Shown here: piece by piece, positions 19,506-28,013 of the stretch | Layout: each line of letters opens with the position of its first letter | Position numbering within the stretch: the stretch's first letter is position 1 | Assembly (NCBI RefSeq): GCF_004000745.1 | Contig: NZ_BILV01000009.1 | Span: 1-64,000 of the forward strand | Length of the DNA stretch: 64,000 nt | DNA from: Paenibacillus barengoltzii NBRC 101215 | GTDB lineage: Bacteria; Bacillota; Bacilli; Paenibacillales; Paenibacillaceae | Reading direction: 5' to 3' | The notes under the pieces: generated by a model | Told to the model about the DNA's origin: nothing | The model's database searches: none | The model's input: the letters and a program-made list of their open reading frames with translations, nothing else | Position numbers and translations under genes: made by a program

Positions 19506-20492
19506 TCAGTTCAGGAACCCTCCCTCCCGCAGCAGTTCTGCCACTTCGGCCTTATCAAGCAAAGAAGCGTTGGAATTGTATTCAGAGAACAGTTCGCGAG
19601 GCAAGCTGGAATAATGGGCAATGAGTTCCTTGGAGCTGGGAGGAAGAATGACATAATATTGATCGCTATACTTGAGTGTATAAGGAGCTTCGTACCGGGA
19701 GACCAGCACCTCATGCAGCTTCTCTCCTGGCCGAATGCCAATTTCCTGCACCGGAACGTGATGTCCGACATAATGCTCCGTAAGCACCTCGGCAATATCG
19801 ATGATGCGGCAAGCCTTCATTTTCATCACGAACGTTTCGCCTCCGATGGCTGTCGTGGCCGCTTTGAGCAGAAGATCGATCGCTTGGGACAAGGTCAGGA
19901 AGAAGCGCGTCATCTCTCGAGCGGTAATCGTTAAGTCTTTCCCGTCCCGCAGTTGGTTAATGAACAGCGGAACTACGCTGCCGTTCGTCCCCAGCACGTT
20001 CCCCCCGCGGATACAAGTGAATCGGGTATGTTCACTTAAATCGTTGGCGCGAATCATCAGCTTCTCCCCGATCGCTTTGGTCATCCCGTACGTATTGGTC
20101 GGATCCACCGCCTTGTCGGTAGATACGTCAATCACCTTGATAACCTTATTCGCGATGCTCGCCCGAATGATGTTTTCTGTGCCGAGCACATTGGTCTTAA
20201 GCGCTTCTTCCGGCTGGAATTCGCAAACCGGCACATGCTTTAGCGCTGCGAGATGAAAGACATAATCGACTCCTTTACAAGCCGCCTCCACCGCCGTGTA
20301 ATCCCGGACATCGCCGATCAGATAGCGCATGGAGACGTGCCCGCTAAATTCCCGCTGCATCAAGACCTGAGCGTATTCGTTTCTCGAGAAAATGCGAATT
20401 TCCCGCGGTCCCTCTTGCAGGAGCCTCCTCGTCAACATTTTCCCCCAGGATCCGGTCCCGCCGGTAATTAACACGATTTTGTCTCTAAACAT
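19506..20492 (-). CDS. NAD-dependent UDP-N-acetylhexosamine 4,6-dehydratase-like protein (FlaA1/CapD family)
   Basis: An extended short-chain dehydrogenase of 328 residues that would make a 4-keto-6-deoxy nucleotide sugar. Visible motifs are the NAD site VLITGGTGSWGKML, HLAALKHVPVCEF, the catalytic VSTDKAVDPTNTYGMTK (Tyr-x3-Lys) and CIRGGNVLGTNGS. It is a clear paralogue of the protein at 25923-26909: same length, same N-terminus and the same GGFL C-terminus. The two lie in one locus and may make different sugars. An AAGGAAGG site precedes the ATG. Confidence 0.88.
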   Translation of the reverse strand: MFRDKIVLITGGTGSWGKMLTRRLLQEGPREIRIFSRNEYAQVLMQREFSGHVSMRYLIGDVRDYTAVEAACKGVDYVFHLAALKHVPVCEFQPEEALKTNVLGTENIIRASIANKVIKVIDVSTDKAVDPTNTYGMTKAIGEKLMIRANDLSEHTRFTCIRGGNVLGTNGSVVPLFINQLRDGKDLTITAREMTRFFLTLSQAIDLLLKAATTAIGGETFVMKMKACRIIDIAEVLTEHYVGHHVPVQEIGIRPGEKLHEVLVSRYEAPYTLKYSDQYYVILPPSSKELIAHYSSLPRELFSEYNSNASLLDKAEVAELLREGGFLN

Positions 20493-20519
20493 CTATATAC
20501 CTTCCTTTCGTAACTAGAT

Positions 20520-21830
20520 TCATCGAGAAATTCCGTTTTGAGCGGATCCTGTTTTTCCGCCCCCCAACCTAACGATCCGCGCCTTGCCTTGCATACCGGC
20601 CACTGCATTCCGAGTATCGAACACGAAACGTGCGTGCTTTACGACCTCCTCAAGCGGTAATCCGCGGTGACGTACCGCAATCAACACACCGTCCGAGGAG
20701 GCTAAGCGCTCAGCTGTCAACTCCACCGAGAGCAGCTTAGTTCCGCCGATCTCCACCTTGGGAATCAACGGATCATGATAATCGACTACAGCACCAGCGG
20801 CCATGAGCAGCCGGATCACCTCAAGCACGCTTGATTCGCGGATATCGGCGACATCCTCTTTGAACGTAACTCCGAGCACCAAAATCCGCTTGCCAGCAAG
20901 AGTGGAACCGTCCATTTCCTCTTGCAGTCTGGACACAATGTAACTTGGCATTTCGCGGTTAATCCGCGTGCTGAGCTCGATGAACGAACTCTCCATTCCC
21001 AACTGCTGTGCTTTCCATTGCAGATAGATCGGATCCACCGGGATGCAATGTCCGCCTACGCCTGGGCCAGGATAAAACGCCTTAAAACCAAACGGCTTCG
21101 AGGAGGCGGCCTCCACCACTTCCCAAACGTTGATTCCCATTTGATCGCAGAGCAAAGCAAACTCGTTGATGAATGAAATGTTTACGAAACGAAAGGTGTT
21201 CTCCAGCAGTTTCGCCATTTCCGCCGTTTCTGTCGAGGATACCCGTACCACAGTGCGAAATCCTGCACGATATAGCTCTTCCATCCGATCTGCGCAAGCC
21301 GTGGTAACTCCGCTAACAATCTTAGGAATATCCCGCAGCGAGTAACGGCGGCTTCCGGGATTCACCCGCTCTGGCGAAAATCCAACAAAGAACTCCGTCC
21401 CGAGGTTCAGACCGCTTTTTTGTAACAGCGGCAAAATGACTTCCCGAGTGGTTCCGGGGTAAGTAGAGCTTTCCAATGCGACCAACTGCCCGGGCTTAAG
21501 ATGCTTTCCGATGTTTTCGGCAGCATCGATCAGATAGGTCATGTCCGGCACATGCTTCTTTGTCAACGGAGTTGGTACACAAATAATGACCGCTTCTGCG
21601 CTTGCGATTTTGGCGAAGTCCGACGATACCGTCAATTGCTGCGCATCGGTATATCGTTGGATTTTTTCATCAGGAACGTCAGCGATGTAACTGCGTCCCT
21701 GTTGCAACAGCTGTAACTTCTGTTCGTCCTTGTCGATGCCGATAACGCGAAAGCCTTGGTCTAGGTACGTTTCGGCCAATGGCAGACCAACATATCCCAT
21801 ACCAACTATGGCTATGATTCGTGACAACAT
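20520..21830 (-). CDS. Nucleotide sugar dehydrogenase (UDP-HexNAc/UDP-glucose 6-dehydrogenase family)
   Basis: Oxidises C6 of a UDP-sugar to a uronic acid with two NAD. The 436 residues have the three family domains: N-terminal IAIVGMGYVGLPLA, central FSPERVNPG and the catalytic-Cys motif YPGPGVGGHCIPVDP, and C-terminal ILVLGVTFKEDVADIRES. Sequence around the active site is nearer the WbpA/VipA (UDP-GlcNAc) branch than Ugd, but this is a judgement by eye. It lies between the CgeB-like gene and a dehydratase gene, so the glycan probably contains an acidic sugar. Confidence 0.9.
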   Translation of the reverse strand: MLSRIIAIVGMGYVGLPLAETYLDQGFRVIGIDKDEQKLQLLQQGRSYIADVPDEKIQRYTDAQQLTVSSDFAKIASAEAVIICVPTPLTKKHVPDMTYLIDAAENIGKHLKPGQLVALESSTYPGTTREVILPLLQKSGLNLGTEFFVGFSPERVNPGSRRYSLRDIPKIVSGVTTACADRMEELYRAGFRTVVRVSSTETAEMAKLLENTFRFVNISFINEFALLCDQMGINVWEVVEAASSKPFGFKAFYPGPGVGGHCIPVDPIYLQWKAQQLGMESSFIELSTRINREMPSYIVSRLQEEMDGSTLAGKRILVLGVTFKEDVADIRESSVLEVIRLLMAAGAVVDYHDPLIPKVEIGGTKLLSVELTAERLASSDGVLIAVRHRGLPLEEVVKHARFVFDTRNAVAGMQGKARIVRLGGGKTGSAQNGISR

Positions 21831-21896
21831 CCATCTCCCCTTTCGCTTGAAGTTTGAACATAAGGACGAGTCTCTGGCTTTCTCTAATGCAGAAAT

Positions 21897-22826
21897 TTAA
21901 CCAACGATGGAACGGATCATTTGAAGCAGCTGCTGAGTGCGAACGGAGGTTGTATGTTTCTCCCGAACGAACTCATAGCCCTGCCCGCTGATTTTGGCTC
22001 GAAGCGATTCGTTGTTGGGATGCAGATAGAAATGAATTTTGGCGAGAAAATCTTGCTCCGATACCGCCACATAATGCACGCCAGATTTAAATCCAAGCGC
22101 ACGGAGATCAGCGTTCTCGGATGCAAGCAGTAGCGTGTTGCAGGCGAGCACTTCAAAATATTTGCGAAGCGGATAATGGAATTTGGAATCGCAAGTCAGG
22201 AAGATCTTGGATCGGTTCACTTCAAGTGCAAAGCCTCGCGCCACCAGCGCCTGGGCATCGGAATCGAAGTTCGTATACCCGGGATGACTGTGATACACAA
22301 AGCCGGGAAATCCGGACAAAGCCGTCTTCATCTTATGGCGCAACGGATAAACCTTCGGGTTCGTTGCTCCCATAAGCAGAACGTTGATGTTTTTCCGGCG
22401 CCGATAATCCCTGAACACCGTAGGTTCTACAAAATGCGGCAGCCAATAAAGACGGCCCTTAAACTCGGGATACCGTTGCCGGAACGCTTGCTGATACATC
22501 ACAAAGATGGCGGCTGAAGGATGTCGACGCAGGAACTCTCGTCGCTGCTCGACTTTGGCATGCAGATCATGCATGATCATGCCCCAGGGTAACTTCAGAT
22601 GTTCCAGCCCTTCAACCGGAGGACAATACGTGGCATGAAACCGATCATTAAACAGAACAAAATCGGGCTGAAAGGGAGCTCGCCGGAGAATGGCCCGCAC
22701 CTCTCCGCCCCAATGATCCAAGGCTAAATCGGCATATTTTCGCAGTTCCAATTGCATGTAGTGAAAATTCCGTTCCAAATACCGACTGAAATCCTTCGTT
22801 ACGAACAAAATTTTTAGCCGCTTCAT
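21897..22826 (-). CDS. CgeB-like glycosyltransferase
   Basis: A GT-B-type protein of 309 residues related to the CgeB/'glycosyl transferase group 1_2' family found in spore crust glycosylation. The C-terminal half carries INVLLMGATNPKVYPLR, then SKIFLTCDSKFHYPLRKYFEVLACNTLLLASEN and a last helix typical of the family. It is shorter than the two CgeB paralogues at 29593-31906 and lacks their N-terminal Gly/Tyr repeat. It is followed leftward by the nucleotide-sugar dehydrogenase gene. Substrate unknown. Confidence 0.72.
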   Translation of the reverse strand: MKRLKILFVTKDFSRYLERNFHYMQLELRKYADLALDHWGGEVRAILRRAPFQPDFVLFNDRFHATYCPPVEGLEHLKLPWGMIMHDLHAKVEQRREFLRRHPSAAIFVMYQQAFRQRYPEFKGRLYWLPHFVEPTVFRDYRRRKNINVLLMGATNPKVYPLRHKMKTALSGFPGFVYHSHPGYTNFDSDAQALVARGFALEVNRSKIFLTCDSKFHYPLRKYFEVLACNTLLLASENADLRALGFKSGVHYVAVSEQDFLAKIHFYLHPNNESLRAKISGQGYEFVREKHTTSVRTQQLLQMIRSIVG

Positions 22827-22865
22827 TCCTTCAAATCCTTTTCTATCGGAGCTGATATCCTTTGT

Positions 22866-22906
22866 TTAGCAGAAAACCTGCCCGGGTCACCCCGAGGCAG
22901 GCTTTC
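22866..22906 (-). terminator. Terminator after the 135-residue protein gene
   Basis: On the minus strand AGCCTGCC / GGGCAGGTTTTCT forms a stem just past the stop at 22917. It splits the polysaccharide locus into two transcription units or attenuates within it. Confidence 0.65.
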
Positions 22907-22916
22907 TGGGTTCAAC

Positions 22917-23324
22917 CTAACCCTGTTGGGCAATGCCTACTAATGATTCTGGACCGTTACGGACTGCCGTTGTTGCTCCAGAGATAAAGGACGTATAGAC
23001 GGTTTCCGGAGCAGCCGGAGCCAGAAGGTCGGCGGCTACGAAAGACGTAACTTCTGTGGATACGGCGCTGCTAACTACGCCGTCGAGGGTATAGATGACG
23101 TTGGCAGGGTTGTACGTAGCACCGCGAACGATTTCAATCGTAAACGTATCGCCGACGTCTCCCAGAATTCCGATAGTACCCGACAGCACAACGATCGGAT
23201 TCGGAACGTTCTGCGTTTGCAGCCCGATAATCCCGAACAATGCAGGAGTATCTGTGAGTGGAGTTCCGGGGAAACCAGGCTGGTTGGAGTTCACGGAGCT
23301 TCTGGCATCAAGAAAGACACCCAT
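22917..23324 (-). CDS. Small beta-rich protein, probable spore-surface component
   Basis: An unrecognised 135-residue protein inside the polysaccharide locus. It has no signal peptide or membrane segment and almost no Lys. It is rich in Val, Thr, Gly and Ala, and its alternating pattern (VLSGTIGILGDVGDTFTIEIVRG then VIYTLDGV) predicts a beta-sandwich like those of exosporium proteins such as ExsC or the BclA tip. No collagen-like repeat is present. AAGGTGGTGA precedes the ATG and a terminator follows. It may be a structural carrier or anchor for the glycan made by its neighbours; this is inference. Confidence 0.6.
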   Translation of the reverse strand: MGVFLDARSSVNSNQPGFPGTPLTDTPALFGIIGLQTQNVPNPIVVLSGTIGILGDVGDTFTIEIVRGATYNPANVIYTLDGVVSSAVSTEVTSFVAADLLAPAAPETVYTSFISGATTAVRNGPESLVGIAQQG

Positions 23325-23463
23325 CTTTTAAATCACCACCTTCTTGTAATCTAGTACAGGTTATGAACCGAAGAAGGTTTTGGTATAGACATCTTTATCA
23401 AGATAACCGCTTATTTTGTCTTCTTAGGCTTCGTCGATAGCTTGGACAGGCCCGCTAGTATCG

Positions 23464-24174
23464 TTATGAAGTCGCTATGAGATGGGTCAGTGCATCCCGG
23501 TAACGGTTCTGAATGAACCGGATCTCCGCCGAAATCGCCGCCTGATGGCGCAGCGTCCCCATCCCCGAATGCCGTCGGTAAGAGATAAGCGGAACGTTCA
23601 AATAAGGAAAAGCCGTCCGAGAGAGCATGACTCGATGCCAAAGATCGTAATCGTGGGTGTACGGCAGTCCTTCATCAAATAGGCCTACACGCTGAATCAA
23701 GCTGCGTTTGATCATGACCGTACAACCGTTAATCGGGTTGCCGCTGTACAACGTGTTCGCCAGCTCTCGCATGCCGAGGGGCTGCATGCCAGCATTGTAT
23801 TGTGTGATTCGGCCGTGTTCATCGATGTAGTGGAAATTGGTGTGGGAAATTTCAGCGCCTTGCCCTAGCATGAAATTTAATTGCATTTCGATTTTCTGAG
23901 GCGCGAACAGATCGTCCGAGCTAAGCCACGCAATATACTCCCCGGATGCGTGTCGGATTCCGTGGTTCAGCGCGGAGGCCGTTCCTCCATTCGCCTTGCC
24001 CAAATAATAGATATGACCGCGGTAAGGCGCAAGCCGTTCGGCGTGGACAGACGAACCGTCATCCACAACGATAATTTCTGTGTGCGGATACGTTTGACTC
24101 AGTGCACTTTGCACTGCCTGTTCAATGTAGGGACAGTTATAAAACGGAATAATGATGCTCACGCGTGGATTCAT
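23464..24174 (-). CDS. Family 2 glycosyltransferase
   Basis: A GT-A enzyme of 236 residues with SIIIPFYNCPYIEQAVQSAL, IIVVDDGSS, the metal-binding YIAWLSSDD and a product-side helix TLYSGNPINGCTVMIKRSL. The start at 24174 is chosen because the ATG overlaps the stop of the upstream reductase gene (ATGA) with GAGGGGG 10 bases before. The longer frame to 24264 lies inside that gene. It is a soluble, probably membrane-associated transferase that extends the surface glycan. The donor is not predictable. Confidence 0.88.
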   Translation of the reverse strand: MNPRVSIIIPFYNCPYIEQAVQSALSQTYPHTEIIVVDDGSSVHAERLAPYRGHIYYLGKANGGTASALNHGIRHASGEYIAWLSSDDLFAPQKIEMQLNFMLGQGAEISHTNFHYIDEHGRITQYNAGMQPLGMRELANTLYSGNPINGCTVMIKRSLIQRVGLFDEGLPYTHDYDLWHRVMLSRTAFPYLNVPLISYRRHSGMGTLRHQAAISAEIRFIQNRYRDALTHLIATS

Positions 24175-25103
24175 AATGTTGCGGCCCCCTCTTTGCGAAA
24201 ATAGTCCAGGATGTCCAGCAGCGATTGTTCCCAAGCCACATTGGCCCGCCACCCCAGGCCCCAAAGTGCCTGGGGAAGGGGCGGCTCGGCAGGGGACGCC
24301 GAGCCGCTTCCGGATGAAGGACCCGCTTGGATCCTCATATCCGTTACGGTTGTTAGCTGTGCGAAGTCCTCCACCAGTTCGGCCAAGCTTCGCTCTCGCC
24401 CGGAGCAGACGGGATACACCTCTCCGATCTCCCCTTTGCGCAGTAGCATTTCATAGGCGTCCACCGCGTCACGTACGTCGAGAAAGTCACGCCTAGCATC
24501 CGCCGCAGACAACTGGAAAGGGGGAGGGGACTCCCCCCGCTCCAGCCGGACGATATGCCGGGCGAGCAGAGAGCATATCCCTGTGGATGGACCGGCGCCA
24601 ATCAAGTTGCCGGGTTCGGCGATCAACACGCCAAGTTGGAACAGCTTCCCCCAGGCTAAAGCGGCCGCCTCTTGCAAAGTTTTGCTTAACCCATAAGGAT
24701 GCGTGGGATGAAGCGGCCGATCCAGTCCAAATTTAAGCCGAGAACCGGCTACGAGGATACGGGTATCCCCCAGACCGCAGGAATGTAACGCATCCAGCAG
24801 ATATAGGGTCGTCATGACATTACTCTCCATGTAGAGGAGGGGCTGAGCCCAGGAATCCGGGACGGAGTTTTTCCCGCCTAGGTGCAGCACGTACTGCGGC
24901 CGGGTTTGCTCAATGGCCTGCTTGACCCCTGCCCGGTCAGTCAAATCGCACGGAATGTACTCTAACTTCTCGTTGACAGGCCATCCGACTGCCTTCCTGA
25001 CCATAGCGAAAACCCGGTATCCCTTGGCAGCAAAACGTTGGCAAGCATGACGCCCGGTAAAACCGCCGGCTCCTGTTATCAGAACCGTCGCCCGGTCATT
25101 CAT
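24171..25103 (-). CDS. NAD(P)-dependent epimerase/reductase (GDP-4-keto-6-deoxyhexose reductase-like)
   Basis: An extended short-chain dehydrogenase of 310 residues with VLITGAGGFTGRHACQ, LHLGGKNSVPDSW, the SRLKFG loop and the catalytic YGLSK. Late motifs (AEPGNLIGAGPST, RDFLDVRDAVDAY) are those of the Rmd/GMD group, which reduces a 4-keto-6-deoxy sugar to a 6-deoxy sugar. It overlaps its upstream neighbour by 8 bases and its downstream glycosyltransferase by 4, so it sits in a tightly coupled unit. Whether the sugar is GDP-, dTDP- or UDP-linked cannot be told. Confidence 0.82.
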   Translation of the reverse strand: MNDRATVLITGAGGFTGRHACQRFAAKGYRVFAMVRKAVGWPVNEKLEYIPCDLTDRAGVKQAIEQTRPQYVLHLGGKNSVPDSWAQPLLYMESNVMTTLYLLDALHSCGLGDTRILVAGSRLKFGLDRPLHPTHPYGLSKTLQEAAALAWGKLFQLGVLIAEPGNLIGAGPSTGICSLLARHIVRLERGESPPPFQLSAADARRDFLDVRDAVDAYEMLLRKGEIGEVYPVCSGRERSLAELVEDFAQLTTVTDMRIQAGPSSGSGSASPAEPPLPQALWGLGWRANVAWEQSLLDILDYFRKEGAATL

Positions 25104-25926
25104 GCTGTTTCATCCATTCCGCCATTTCCTCTATCATCTTTCGGAACGAAGGTAGAGGGACTACCGCATCCGGACGGGTGTTCACCAGCGTTCGGTCGAG
25201 GTTCGGGCCATCATCCGGTTCGATCTCAACGTCGTCTTTCCCCCAAATTTCTTGAAACATTTGCAGCATTTCGTATTTGCTGACGACCTCTGGATGCGCT
25301 AAATGGATCAACCCGGACACGGGCCGGTCCAACAGCAATTCGATCGTCTTCGCAAGCTGGATCGTCGTCACGCCGTTCCATTTGACTTGGCGGTACCCGG
25401 ACACCTTCCCTTTCTGATTCATAAACCAATGAAAGAGACCAATTCCATGACGGCGAATCTCCGGTCCGATAATGGAGGTACGGATGGTCAGATGTCCTGC
25501 GTCACGGATCTCCCCAAGCGCCTTCGTTAAGGCATACGTTGTGACACCGTCGGGCTGATCATCCTCCTTATAGCTGCCACGGTCACCGCGGAAGACGCAG
25601 TCCGTACTGATATGAATCAGGCGCGCATGGATTTTGTCAGCTAAATGGCGCAGCCGGTGGGGCAGAAATCCATTGATGTGATAAGCCATAATTTTATCCT
25701 GGTCGGCAAATTGATTTAGCACCCCAACCGCGTTAATGATGACATCGGGACGAACTAACTGCACCGCCTGATCGACAGCGACGATATCTCCGGCATCCAA
25801 GATCAACGAGTTGCGGTCACCAGGGTCGCGTGAGGTATAGAACACCTGGTAGCCTTCCTTCTCGCGAAAATGTCGTACCAATACATGACCGGCCATTCCA
25901 TGGCCCCCAAGGATCAGCAATTTCAT
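25096..25926 (-). CDS. RmlD-like nucleotide-sugar 4-reductase
   Basis: A short-chain dehydrogenase of 276 residues of the RmlD/WbvR type: MKLLILGGHGMAGHVLV, PDVIINAVGVLNQF, HISTDCVFRGDRGSYKEDD and the catalytic YALTK. It lacks the C-terminal cupin-like domain of CapF/WbjC (about 370 residues), so a C3 epimerisation step is not expected. It lies between a UDP-GlcNAc 4,6-dehydratase-like gene and a glycosyl-reductase gene, with 4-base and 8-base overlaps. The likely role is reduction of the 4-keto intermediate made by the neighbour at 25923. Confidence 0.84.
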   Translation of the reverse strand: MKLLILGGHGMAGHVLVRHFREKEGYQVFYTSRDPGDRNSLILDAGDIVAVDQAVQLVRPDVIINAVGVLNQFADQDKIMAYHINGFLPHRLRHLADKIHARLIHISTDCVFRGDRGSYKEDDQPDGVTTYALTKALGEIRDAGHLTIRTSIIGPEIRRHGIGLFHWFMNQKGKVSGYRQVKWNGVTTIQLAKTIELLLDRPVSGLIHLAHPEVVSKYEMLQMFQEIWGKDDVEIEPDDGPNLDRTLVNTRPDAVVPLPSFRKMIEEMAEWMKQHE

Positions 25927-26909
25927 GAGAGAAATCCTCCTTTATCCAGCATGTTGCGGATCTCCTCCTTGCTCATCAGCTCATGTTCCGAACTCAACTC
26001 GCCGTAAGGAACGAGCGGCAAATGGCCGTAACGATCTCGCAGACCCGCGATCTCGAGCGCAGGCATGATGACCAGATACTCCTTGTCGTATACCACGGTC
26101 GACCGGCTTTCATATTCACTGAGCAGCAACTCGTGAATCCGTTCGCCAGGGCGGATCCCCGTCACCTCAATCGACACATCGGGGATGCCTGAAGCCTCAA
26201 TCAGCACCTCCGCCAGATCGATAATCCGGCAGGTTGGCATCAGCATGACGAAAATCTCCCCGCCGATGCTCTCCCGAGAAGCCTTAAATAGAAGCTGGAT
26301 CGCTTCCGGCATCGTAAGGAAAAATCGAGTCATTTCCAAATCGGTGATCTTTACCCGCTTCTGCTCCCGAATCTGCTGCTTGAACAAATGAATCACGCTG
26401 CCGTTGGTCCCCAGAACGTTGCCGCCCCGAATGCATACAAATCGGGTTTCATCCTGGATCAGGTTGGCGTAAACAACCAGCTTTTCACCGATAGCTTTGG
26501 TCATGCCATAGAAGTTCGAGGGGTTCGACGCTTTGTCCGTAGAGATATAAAGGACTTTTTTCACTTTGTTTTTAATGGCGGCTTCAATAACGTTTTGGGT
26601 GCCGACCACATTGGTTTTCAGCGCTTCAGCAGGTTGCTCTTCGCAAATGGGCACGTGTTTCAAAGCAGCCAGATGATAGACGATGTCCACGTTCTGGCAG
26701 GCCGTGATCAAAGCCTCCTTATCGCGGATATCGCCGATTCGAAACGTCAGGCGCTCATCATGAAAGGTGCGGCTCATCGCAACCTGCGCCGCTTCACCAC
26801 GGGAGTAAATGATGATCTCCTTCGGGTCTTGGGGGAGGAGCTGGCGGATCAGCTCGTAACCCCAGGAACCGGTCCCCCCGGTGACGAGAATCACTTGATC
26901 TTTAAACAT
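25923..26909 (-). CDS. UDP-N-acetylglucosamine 4,6-dehydratase-like protein (CapE/WbjB/FlaA1 family)
   Basis: An extended short-chain dehydrogenase of 328 residues: VILVTGGTGSWGYEL, YHLAALKHVPICEEQPAEAL, ISTDKASNPSNFYGMTK and CIRGGNVLGTNGS. It would convert UDP-GlcNAc to a 4-keto-6-deoxy sugar, possibly with C5 inversion. It carries the catalytic Tyr of the FlaA1/PseB group rather than the Met that I recall for CapE, so stereochemistry is uncertain. It is a paralogue of 19506-20492. Gene order with a reductase and a 2-epimerase matches CapE-F-G and WbvB-R-D sets. Confidence 0.88.
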   Translation of the reverse strand: MFKDQVILVTGGTGSWGYELIRQLLPQDPKEIIIYSRGEAAQVAMSRTFHDERLTFRIGDIRDKEALITACQNVDIVYHLAALKHVPICEEQPAEALKTNVVGTQNVIEAAIKNKVKKVLYISTDKASNPSNFYGMTKAIGEKLVVYANLIQDETRFVCIRGGNVLGTNGSVIHLFKQQIREQKRVKITDLEMTRFFLTMPEAIQLLFKASRESIGGEIFVMLMPTCRIIDLAEVLIEASGIPDVSIEVTGIRPGERIHELLLSEYESRSTVVYDKEYLVIMPALEIAGLRDRYGHLPLVPYGELSSEHELMSKEEIRNMLDKGGFLS

Positions 26910-27993
26910 TCAACTTCCCCCCAAGCACGAATTTGACCACTTTTTGTGAGACCTTCTCCTCCAAATATCCTTCAGGACAAGGCCATGAACGTTCCATACC
27001 GGACATCATCTTCGCTGCTTCGGCGATTCTGCCGGCGTCGATGCCGGATACGACGTTGCTACCGCAATCCACGGTCTCCGGCCGCTCTGTCGTACGGCGA
27101 ATTGTTACCGTTGGTACCTGCATGATGCAGCATTCCTCCTGCACGGTGCCGCTGTCCGTCAACGCACATAGCGCATGCTTCTCCAGCTTCACGAAATCAA
27201 AGAAACCAAACGGCTCATAAAATTCCACTAAAGGATGCATCTCCAACTTCAGGTCCTGTTCAATCCGCGATCTCGTCCGAGGATGAATGCTGCAAATTAA
27301 CCGTTTGGACGACATTTCTGCGACTCGATTCAGCCCATCCATAATAGCGTGCAGGGAGGGTGGTCGATCGACGTTCTCCGCCCGGTGGGTCGTCACGAGA
27401 TAATAATCTCCTTCTCTCAGTCCCAGCCGCTGCAGAATATCGCTTGCTTCAATCTGAGGCTCGTAATGCTTCATCACCTCGTAAATCGGATTGCCGATCA
27501 GCACGATCCGGTTGCTCGGCACCCCCTCCGCCAGCAAATGAGCTTTGCTCTGCGGGGTGTATGGCATATTGATCGTCGACACCGCATCGATAAGCTTCCG
27601 ATTTTTCTCCTCAGGCACCTCGAGGTCGAAGCAGCGGTTACCCGCCTCCATGTGGATCACAGGATAACCGAGACGTTCAGCGAGTATGGCACACAACGCA
27701 CTGTTTGTGTCCCCTAGCAGCAATACGCGGTCCGGTCTCTCCGCCTCCAAGATCTGCTCCATCTGGCCAAACATCGCCGCTAATTGGCTGCCCAGCGTCG
27801 TTTGCTGATCTTGAAAGACATAGTCTGGCTGTCTCAAACCCAGCTCTTGGAAAAAAACATCGCTGAGACTAGCCGTAAAATTCTGGCCCGTATGCACCAG
27901 TACATGCTTATCGGCCCATTGATCCAGCAACGGGATGATCCGGCTGAGCCGAATGATTTCCGGTCGGGTCCCCAAAATGGTCATGATCTTCAC
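26902..27993 (-). CDS. UDP-N-acetylglucosamine 2-epimerase, non-hydrolysing (WecB/CapG/WbvD family)
   Basis: Inverts C2 of a UDP-HexNAc. The 363 residues show KIMTILGTRPEIIRL, HTGQNFTASLSDVFF, DRVLLLGDTNSALCA, MEAGNRCFDLEVPEEKNRKL, TTHRAENVD and TDSGTVQEECCIMQVPT, all family hallmarks. The GTG at 27993 is chosen because AAGGAG lies 8 bases before it. The ATG at 28017 directly abuts another AAGGAG, which is too close to work. The gene overlaps the dehydratase start by 8 bases. In context it is the third enzyme of a 6-deoxy-HexNAc pathway rather than a ManNAc maker, though both remain possible. Confidence 0.9.
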   Translation of the reverse strand: MKIMTILGTRPEIIRLSRIIPLLDQWADKHVLVHTGQNFTASLSDVFFQELGLRQPDYVFQDQQTTLGSQLAAMFGQMEQILEAERPDRVLLLGDTNSALCAILAERLGYPVIHMEAGNRCFDLEVPEEKNRKLIDAVSTINMPYTPQSKAHLLAEGVPSNRIVLIGNPIYEVMKHYEPQIEASDILQRLGLREGDYYLVTTHRAENVDRPPSLHAIMDGLNRVAEMSSKRLICSIHPRTRSRIEQDLKLEMHPLVEFYEPFGFFDFVKLEKHALCALTDSGTVQEECCIMQVPTVTIRRTTERPETVDCGSNVVSGIDAGRIAEAAKMMSGMERSWPCPEGYLEEKVSQKVVKFVLGGKLNV

Positions 27994-28013
27994 GGTCTCA
28001 TCTCCTTGCTGAC

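Noticed and set aside
24175-24264. 30-residue N-terminal extension of the GT2 protein at 23464
   Set aside because: It lies inside the reductase gene and does not match the family start SIIIPFYN; an ATGA overlap gives a better start at 24174.
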